The notes under the pieces are model-generated. The model had not been told where the DNA came from. It did no database searches and saw nothing but the letters and a program-made list of their open reading frames with translations. 11,259 nucleotides of DNA from Bacillota bacterium (GTDB lineage: Bacteria > Bacillota > Clostridia > Clostridiales > Clostridiaceae). The stretch spans positions 1 through 11,259 of the forward strand of contig JAEWQX010000003.1 of NCBI GenBank assembly GCA_023399035.1. The letters run 5' to 3'. Both the position numbers and the translations under genes were made by a program. Position 1 is the first letter of the stretch. Every line of letters starts with the position of its first letter. Below are positions 6,360 through 11,259 of this stretch, one piece after another.

Positions 6360-6586
6360 TATAATATGTTATTCTTAATAAATAATGTTCATATGTGATA
6401 AAATATAATTGAAGAATGTAAAGGTATGCTAAATATAATGCACAGATAAATAATAATATATATATTCTAATGGAGAGTTTATCTTAAGCAATTAATACAT
6501 AATGCCAAACTTTTAAGGAAATTATTATTTCTGACAACTGATTACTCATTAGGATTATATATGGATGAATAAAGGAGTTGGTTTTT
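6360..6586. other. Divergent intergenic region before the HAD gene
   Basis: AT-rich spacer between the minus-strand operon and the plus-strand HAD gene. It holds two perfect TATAAT boxes (6404-6409 and 6434-6439). The second is preceded by TTGAAG at 6409-6414 with a long 19-base spacer, so it is a possible promoter. The leader would be over 130 bases, but I see no strong structure or riboswitch core in it. Confidence 0.4.
6409..6439 (+). promoter_or_regulatory. Possible promoter of the HAD phosphatase gene
   Basis: TTGAAG (6409-6414) and TATAAT (6434-6439) are 19 bases apart, longer than the ideal 17. The -10 is perfect and the -35 matches at 4 of 6. No better pair was found nearer the gene, but AT richness makes chance matches common. 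Confidence 0.35.
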
Positions 6587-7462
6587 GTGATAAAGCTTAT
6601 AGCCTGTGATATGGATGGTACATTATTAAACAGCAGACATGAGATTGATGAAGAAAATATTGAAGCCATTAGAAATGCTGAAAAATCAGGTATAGTATTT
6701 GCTATTTCTACAGGAAGAGAATATGATAACGTTGAACCATTTCTAAAAAAACATAATATAAGATGTCAGTGTGTTCTTATGAATGGTGCTGAATATAGAG
6801 ATGAATATGGCAATATTGTAGAAGTTATAAATATAGATACACATATTGCAGCAAAAATTATAGATGTATTAAATAAAGATAAAGTAAGTGCTAGAATTTT
6901 CACTAATAGAGGTGTTTATACAAGTGATACAAAAGAAGAAGCTCTTAAAGAAATGACATATAGGACTCTTGCCTTTAATCCTGAGATGTCCCTTGATGAA
7001 GCTCGTGAAGAAGCAAAAAAACAGCCTTATTTTGTTCAGCTTAAGTATATTGATGATATGGATGAATTCCTTAATAGTGGAATAGAGATAAGAAAATTTG
7101 TTGCATTCCATAAAGATATTGATCTTATAGATAAGATGAAAAAAGAAATAGGTAAAATTACAGGAATAGCAGTATCTTCTTCATTTAGTGATAATATTGA
7201 AATAACACATATGACAGCTCAGAAGGGTATAATCCTAGCAAAAGTAGCACAAAAAATGGGATTTGATAGAAGTGAAGTAATGGTTATTGGAGATAGTTAC
7301 AATGATTATTCAATGTTTGAAGTTTTTGAGGAAAGTGTAGCAATGGAAAATGCTGTTCCCGAAATTAAAAAAATAGCTAAGTATATAACAGATACAAATG
7401 ATAATCTAGGAGTTGCTAAAGCTATAAATAAAGTACTAGGTAAAAAAAATAATAATCAGTAA
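6587..7462 (+). CDS. Cof-type HAD-superfamily phosphatase
   Basis: A 291-residue cytosolic phosphatase of the HAD superfamily, Cof/YidA-type (class IIB cap). The four motifs are intact: nucleophile and acid in IACDMDGTLL (Asp8, Asp10), ISTGRE (Thr42), Lys213 in TAQKGIIL, and GDSYNDYSMF with acidic residues at 236 and 240. The large alpha/beta cap lies between motifs II and III. Relatives dephosphorylate sugar phosphates, pyridoxal phosphate or flavin intermediates, often with overlapping specificity, so the substrate is unknown. The frame opens at TTG 6578 directly against AAAGGAG (6571-6577). GTG 6587 is 9 bases downstream of that site and begins the canonical MIKLIACDMDG, so it is chosen. 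The gene is monocistronic, with a strong terminator behind it. Confidence 0.93.
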   Translation: MIKLIACDMDGTLLNSRHEIDEENIEAIRNAEKSGIVFAISTGREYDNVEPFLKKHNIRCQCVLMNGAEYRDEYGNIVEVINIDTHIAAKIIDVLNKDKVSARIFTNRGVYTSDTKEEALKEMTYRTLAFNPEMSLDEAREEAKKQPYFVQLKYIDDMDEFLNSGIEIRKFVAFHKDIDLIDKMKKEIGKITGIAVSSSFSDNIEITHMTAQKGIILAKVAQKMGFDRSEVMVIGDSYNDYSMFEVFEESVAMENAVPEIKKIAKYITDTNDNLGVAKAINKVLGKKNNNQ

Positions 7463-7485
7463 TATTTATTATATCAATATAAATA

Positions 7486-7529
7486 AAAAATTCTAAAGCT
7501 GTCTAAATGCAGTTTTAGAATTTTTTGTT
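7486..7529 (+). terminator. Rho-independent terminator of the HAD gene
   Basis: Arms 7486-7501 and 7510-7525 form a 16-bp stem (AAAAATTCTAAAGCTG with one G-U pair) and an 8-nt loop, followed by further T residues (TTTTTTGTTT at 7521-7530). It starts 23 bases after the HAD stop codon. Confidence 0.9.
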
Positions 7530-7547
7530 TATATACCTAAATAACAA

Positions 7548-7577
7548 TTGTATTAACGTATACATATAGTGTAAAAT
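7548..7577 (+). promoter_or_regulatory. Possible promoter of the DegV-family gene
   Basis: TTGTAT (7548-7553) and TAAAAT (7572-7577) are separated by 18 bases. The gene must have its own promoter, because a strong terminator precedes it. Three AGTGA(A/G)C words follow in the leader (around 7580, 7592 and 7651), of unknown meaning. Confidence 0.35.
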
Positions 7578-7693
7578 TAAGTGAGCATAAAAGTGAACAA
7601 AATGTTAATATTACAAAAATTGTATGTAAATATATTTAATGATGGATTTTAGTGAACTAAAGAAAAATATATTTATTAAGTGGAGGGTTATTA

Positions 7694-8530
7694 ATGAATA
7701 TTAGAATTGTTACAGACAGTTGCATCGATATTAATAAAGATGTTTTTGGCAATGAAGAAAACATGGAGAGAGTCCCATTTAAAATCGTAATTGAAAATGA
7801 AGAAATGATTGATAAAAATCTTGATTTAAGTGAACTAAGAGAAAAAATGAAGGCAACAAAGGATAAGATAACAACAGCCTGCCCTTCTCCACACGACTTT
7901 TTAGAAGCATTTAAAAAATGCAAAGAAAATTTTGTGGTTACTATTTCAGAAAAATTAAGTGGATCACATAATAGTGCAGTATTGGCGGCAAATATGTTTT
8001 TGGAAGAAGTAGAAGATGCATTTGTACATATTTTTGATTGTAAAACAGCAACAGCTGGTGCAAGTCTTGTAGCGTTAAAATTGAAAACTATGATTGAAGA
8101 GAAAGTTGAAAAGAATAGAATCATAGAGGAAATTAATAATTATATAGATCAAATGAAAACTTTTTTAGTACCTGTTAGATTAGACAACCTAGCTAAGAAT
8201 GGTAGAATAAGCAGTAAAAAGGCATTTGTAGGATCACTTCTTCAAGTTACGCCAATTATGTGTGATAATGGTGATGGTGAGCTTATTCTTAAGGAACAGG
8301 TAAGAGGAAGAAAAAAAGCATTTGCCAGACTTCTAGATATAATAGGTGAAGAAAAAGCGGATTTTTCAGACAGGGTTCTTGCAATATCTCATGTAAACTC
8401 AGAAGAGAGAGCATTAAATTTAAAAGAACAAATATTAAGCAGATATAACTTTAAAGATATTATAATCTTTGAAGGTGGAGGGTTAACTACTGTCTATGCT
8501 GATGATGGTGGAATTGTAGTCTGCTACTAA
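7694..8530 (+). CDS. DegV-family fatty-acid-binding protein
   Basis: A 278-residue cytosolic protein of the DegV family. Firmicute members bind fatty acids, and FakB-type members present them to the FakA kinase for phosphorylation into phospholipid synthesis. Visible family features are IVTDSCID at the N-terminus, TACPSPHDF (61-69), SEKLSGSHNSA (85-95) lining the lipid pocket, DCKTATAGASL, the LDNLAKNGRISSKKA segment (163-177) and a C-terminal GGGLTTVYADDGG turn. Length is typical of the family. GGAGGG (7682-7687) lies 6 bases before ATG 7694. No FakA or lipid gene is nearby, so a FakB role is inferred from family only. Clostridia usually carry several paralogues, and which one this is cannot be decided here. 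Confidence 0.92.
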   Translation: MNIRIVTDSCIDINKDVFGNEENMERVPFKIVIENEEMIDKNLDLSELREKMKATKDKITTACPSPHDFLEAFKKCKENFVVTISEKLSGSHNSAVLAANMFLEEVEDAFVHIFDCKTATAGASLVALKLKTMIEEKVEKNRIIEEINNYIDQMKTFLVPVRLDNLAKNGRISSKKAFVGSLLQVTPIMCDNGDGELILKEQVRGRKKAFARLLDIIGEEKADFSDRVLAISHVNSEERALNLKEQILSRYNFKDIIIFEGGGLTTVYADDGGIVVCY

Positions 8531-8551
8531 TTAAATAGAATTTATTAATAA

Positions 8552-8612
8552 AAGCAATTAATCTATATATAACAATTTTGGTTATAGATTAATTGCTTAT
8601 TTATTTTTGTAA
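8552..8612 (+). terminator. Terminator of the DegV-family gene
   Basis: Arms 8552-8567 (AAGCAATTAATCTATA) and 8583-8598 form a perfect 16-bp stem; an inner AAC/GTT pairing can shorten the 15-nt loop. The stem is followed by ATTTATTTTTG, a T-rich tail. It starts 22 bases after the stop codon. The last four bases of the right arm are also the first four of the next hairpin. Confidence 0.75.
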
Positions 8613-8634
8613 AATATTACAAAAATAAATAAGC
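8595..8634. repeat. Perfect 18-bp inverted repeat overlapping the terminator
   Basis: GCTTATTTATTTTTGTAA (8595-8612) and its exact complement (8617-8634) flank a 4-nt AATA loop. It shares GCTT 8595-8598 with the preceding hairpin and consumes that hairpin's T-rich tail, so the two RNA structures cannot both form fully. It ends 3 bases before a candidate -35 for the amylase gene. Confidence 0.85.
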
Positions 8635-8637
8635 ATA

Positions 8638-8665
8638 TTGAAAAATACAGTTTTTAGGAATAATA
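8638..8665 (+). promoter_or_regulatory. Possible promoter of the amylase gene
   Basis: TTGAAA (8638-8643, 5 of 6 to consensus) is followed after 16 bases by TAATAT (8660-8665), with TATATT (8663-8668) as an alternative -10. This would give a leader of about 130 bases containing the CcpA-like site. A TATAAG at 8725-8730 is a second -10 candidate but lacks a good -35. Confidence 0.4.
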
Positions 8666-8741
8666 TATTTATTATGAAATCGTAAACAAAAAATCTGATG
8701 TACAAAATATTAGGGAGTGGGTGATATAAGATAATTAATTA

Positions 8742-8769
8742 TATCGTTGAAAAACTGGAAACGATACCG
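8742..8769 (+). promoter_or_regulatory. CcpA-like cre site and inverted repeat in the amylase leader
   Basis: TGGAAACGATACCG (8756-8769) fits the core of the catabolite-responsive element pattern TGNAANCGNWNNCW except at the last base. It overlaps an inverted repeat TATCGTT-N11-AACGATA (8742-8748 with 8760-8766). Lying downstream of the candidate promoters and 32 bases before the start codon, it is placed for glucose repression by roadblock or by another LacI-family regulator. Amylase repression through cre is well known in Firmicutes; use of this site is inferred. Confidence 0.55.
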
Positions 8770-8801
8770 ATAGGATTTTTGGGAAATGAGGGGGTAATGT
8801 A

Positions 8802-11259
8802 ATGTCTAAGAATAAAATTAAGAGTTTAATTGCAATTGGAACTGTTTTTTTTAGTTTAGTAAGCTTTTCGCCTAATATAAGTCTAGTAGCATATGCAGAT
8901 ACTATACAGGAAAGTCAGGTAAATGAAAATACAAGATTAACTTATGAGGAAGAACAGGGAGCAATACTTCATGCATGGGATTGGTCATTTAAAAACGTAA
9001 TAGATAATATTGATGCAATATCAGCAGCAGGTTATAAATCAATACAAGTATCGCCAATACAAGGTAATATAGACATAAATGGGGAAATGACAAGTGCTGA
9101 GAAATGGTGGGTATTATATCAGCCAATAAACTTTAAGATTGGAAACAAACAATTGGGCACAAAAGAGGAATTTGAGAACATGTGTAAAATAGCTCATAGT
9201 AAAGGAATTAATATAATCGTTGATGTTATTGTAAACCATACAGGAAATACTTTGACTGATGCAGATACACCATCTGAAAATGTAGACCCTGAAATAACAG
9301 CATTAGGAGATGATGCATGGCATAGTTTGAAACCTGTTGAGAGTTGGAATAGCAGATATTGTGTGACTCAGGAGGATATAGGACTTCCAGATTTAAATAC
9401 AGAAAATCATAAAATACAGGAGATGGCAAAGGCTTATTTACAGCAATGTCTTAATTGTGGGGCTGATGGATTTAGATTTGATACAGCTAAACATGTCGGA
9501 CTTCCAACTGATGAAGATGACAATGGAAAAGTAGTAAAGAGTGATTTCTGGCCAAATGTATTAAGTGGATTAAAGAAAAAGGATGGAAACCAGCCTTATA
9601 TTTATGGAGAAGTGTTACAGGGTGGTGCAGATAATTTTTATGAGTATTCTAAATATATCAATTTAACTTCAAGCAATTATGGAGGAAATGTAAGGAGTGC
9701 AGTTGGTTTAAATGGTAATCCAGATGTTTCAAAGATAGAGGATTATAGTTCAGATGGAGTTTCACCAAAGAGATTGATATCATGGGTTGAATCTCATGAT
9801 ACTTATGCAAATGATTCCGAAGAATCAACAGCGCTGACTGATGAACAAATTAGAAATGGATGGGCACTTATAGCATCACGTGCATATGCTAATCCATTAT
9901 TTTTTAACAGGCCGGCAGGAAGAGGAAAGCTAGATGGATCAATAGGTGATTGTGGTGACGATAACTGGAGAAATCCAGATGTAGTTGCAGTTAATAAATT
10001 CAGAAATGTAATGCTTAATCAGGATGAAAATTTGGTTGAGATAAATAAAAACATAATGATGATACAACGTGGTACAAGCAGCGATTCAAGTGCTAAAGGT
10101 ATTGTAATTGTTAATATGGGTGAAGATTATGAAATTTCAAATTTAGATGTTAATCTTGATGATGGTAACTATGAAAACTGCGGAGTAAATGATTCTGAAT
10201 TTACTGTGGACAATGGAAAAATATCTGGAATTATTAAAAAGGGAATTACAGTACTTTATAAAGATGGACAGAAGGAACAAAATGTTGAATGTCCTATAGT
10301 TTCTATAGATAAAGAAAATCAATCATTTATAGATACTATGAATTTAACATTAAAAGTAGAAAATTCATCAAATGCAACATATTCAATTAATGATGGAGAA
10401 AAGATTCCATATTCTAAGGGTGAAACTATTACAATAGGACAAGATATTAACCCTGGTGAAAGCGTAAAGGTAACATTAGAAGCAACAAATGCTGATGGTA
10501 CAAGAAATGCCAAAGAAACTTATATTTATATTAAAAAAGCAGTAGGAAGTACAGCAACTGTATACTTTGAAAAGCCTGATGACTGGAAAACTCCAGTGTA
10601 TGTTTATGCAAGCAATGAAGTAAATGATAAAAATAAAGCTTGGCCTGGAGAAAAAATGACTAAAATAGGCGAGAATTTATACAAATATGAATTAAACGAT
10701 TGGACAAATGCTAATGTTATAATAAATGATTCGTATGCAGGAAAGCATCAGACAGGTGATTTATATCTAAAATATGATGGAATGATGAAATACAGCAAGG
10801 ATGGAAGCTGGAGTGAAAGTGAAAAGCTTGCAGAAGATCCTGATATTGAACAAGATATAGAAGAACAAGGAACATCAAAAGTATATATAAAGATTCCTGA
10901 GAGCTGGAAAGATGAAAGTGGAAATTATTATGATGATGTCTATATATACATGTATGGAGTAGAAGAACTTGCAAAATGGCCTGGTGTTCCAATGGAAAAG
11001 GTTGAAGGTAAAGAAGGGTTATATACCCATACTTTACCAGCAGGTTTAGAAGGATCAATGGTATTATTTAATGCAAAAGGTGGTACAGTTCAGGTTCCTA
11101 AGGATACAGGATTTAAAGCACCAGCAGATTCTACTATGATATGGGATGGAGATTGGAAAGAATATCTCAATGGAACTTCAAAAGCTTATTTTAGAAAGCC
11201 AGCAGATTGGAATGAACCTAATATATATGTATGGAAAGAAGATGGAAGCAAAATAAAAG
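8802..11259 (+). CDS. Secreted GH13 alpha-amylase with C-terminal starch-binding modules (3' truncated by window)
   Basis: Extracellular alpha-amylase hydrolysing internal alpha-1,4 bonds of starch; 819 codons are visible and the frame runs off the window. Residues 1-32 form a signal peptide (cleavage after VAYA). The catalytic domain (about 52-490) closely resembles Bacillus subtilis AmyE (GH13_28): ILHAWDWSF, DVIVNH (141-146), GFRFDTAKH with nucleophile Asp227, YGEVLQ with acid/base Glu270, and VESHD with Asp333, then a beta-sandwich domain C. An Ig-like or chitobiase-C-like module (about 496-580) follows. Next come CBM26-type units at about 585-670 (YFEKPDDW...AWPG) and 692-788 (IKIPESW...KWPG), and the start of a third at 793 (YFRKPADW). 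GAGGGGG (8788-8794) lies 7 bases before the ATG. It is probably under carbon-catabolite control through the leader cre. It is longer than AmyE because of the added modules. Confidence 0.95.
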   Translation, partial: MSKNKIKSLIAIGTVFFSLVSFSPNISLVAYADTIQESQVNENTRLTYEEEQGAILHAWDWSFKNVIDNIDAISAAGYKSIQVSPIQGNIDINGEMTSAEKWWVLYQPINFKIGNKQLGTKEEFENMCKIAHSKGINIIVDVIVNHTGNTLTDADTPSENVDPEITALGDDAWHSLKPVESWNSRYCVTQEDIGLPDLNTENHKIQEMAKAYLQQCLNCGADGFRFDTAKHVGLPTDEDDNGKVVKSDFWPNVLSGLKKKDGNQPYIYGEVLQGGADNFYEYSKYINLTSSNYGGNVRSAVGLNGNPDVSKIEDYSSDGVSPKRLISWVESHDTYANDSEESTALTDEQIRNGWALIASRAYANPLFFNRPAGRGKLDGSIGDCGDDNWRNPDVVAVNKFRNVMLNQDENLVEINKNIMMIQRGTSSDSSAKGIVIVNMGEDYEISNLDVNLDDGNYENCGVNDSEFTVDNGKISGIIKKGITVLYKDGQKEQNVECPIVSIDKENQSFIDTMNLTLKVENSSNATYSINDGEKIPYSKGETITIGQDINPGESVKVTLEATNADGTRNAKETYIYIKKAVGSTATVYFEKPDDWKTPVYVYASNEVNDKNKAWPGEKMTKIGENLYKYELNDWTNANVIINDSYAGKHQTGDLYLKYDGMMKYSKDGSWSESEKLAEDPDIEQDIEEQGTSKVYIKIPESWKDESGNYYDDVYIYMYGVEELAKWPGVPMEKVEGKEGLYTHTLPAGLEGSMVLFNAKGGTVQVPKDTGFKAPADSTMIWDGDWKEYLNGTSKAYFRKPADWNEPNIYVWKEDGSKIK

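Noticed and set aside
7580..7660. AGTGA(A/G)C words before the DegV gene as a direct-repeat operator
   Set aside because: Words are short, unevenly spaced and one is near the ribosome binding site; not distinguishable from chance.
7657..8124. Minus-strand open frame of 155 codons over the DegV-family gene
   Set aside because: Shadow of the DegV coding sequence; Ser/Phe-rich composition is that of complemented Lys/Glu codons.
8722..8801. Possible leader peptide before the amylase start, read through the cre region
   Set aside because: The open stretch has no ATG or GTG with a ribosome binding site in a useful position; the ATG at 8797 is followed at once by TAA.
10717..11058. Minus-strand open frame with many His and Leu inside the amylase gene
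   Set aside because: Shadow of the starch-binding modules on the plus strand; no start context.

Overview
The window reads as chromosomal DNA of a low-GC, saccharolytic Firmicute, most likely a cluster I Clostridium. The grounds are the AT-rich composition, strong AGGAGG-type ribosome binding sites, GTG and TTG starts, U-tailed hairpin terminators and the gene families present (DegV, Cof-type HAD, CAP protein with cell-wall-binding repeats, AmyE-like amylase). The species call is an inference. I see no tRNA, rRNA, CRISPR array, insertion sequence or prophage gene.

Layout. 1-282: the last codons of a thiamine-phosphate synthase (thiE) run directly into the headless 3' tail of a chemoreceptor gene, which looks like a rearrangement scar. 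478-2429: a small membrane protein and a full-length RecQ helicase form a tight two-gene unit, closed by a perfect 16-bp hairpin shared with the convergent gene. 2517-3209 (minus): a compact PHP-domain phosphoesterase. 3210-3666: non-coding or doubtful sequence, with a promoter just before the next gene. 3667-5037: a secreted protein with choline-binding-type repeats, an Asn/Asp-rich repeat linker and a CAP/SCP domain. 5188-6294 (minus): a two-gene operon encoding a HutD/Ves-family cupin and a YbaK/EbsC-type aminoacyl-tRNA deacylase. A 23-bp palindrome overlaps its promoter. 6587-7462: a Cof-type HAD phosphatase, divergent from that operon. 7694-8530: a DegV-family fatty-acid-binding protein. 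8531-8801: two strong hairpins that share four bases, then a leader with a CcpA-like site. 8802 to the window end: a secreted alpha-amylase with a GH13 domain and at least three C-terminal starch-binding-like modules, cut by the window edge.

The genes form mostly independent short transcription units with their own terminators. Two products are exported (CAP protein, amylase). The others are cytosolic housekeeping or maintenance proteins, apart from the small membrane protein. I found no clear undescribed multi-gene system. The points most worth checking are the thiE/chemoreceptor junction, the small membrane protein coupled to recQ, the palindrome before the HutD-YbaK operon, the competing hairpins before the amylase gene, and the unexplained 3409-3594 stretch. 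Several start codons are placed downstream of the longest open frame because the ribosome binding site fits only the internal start.
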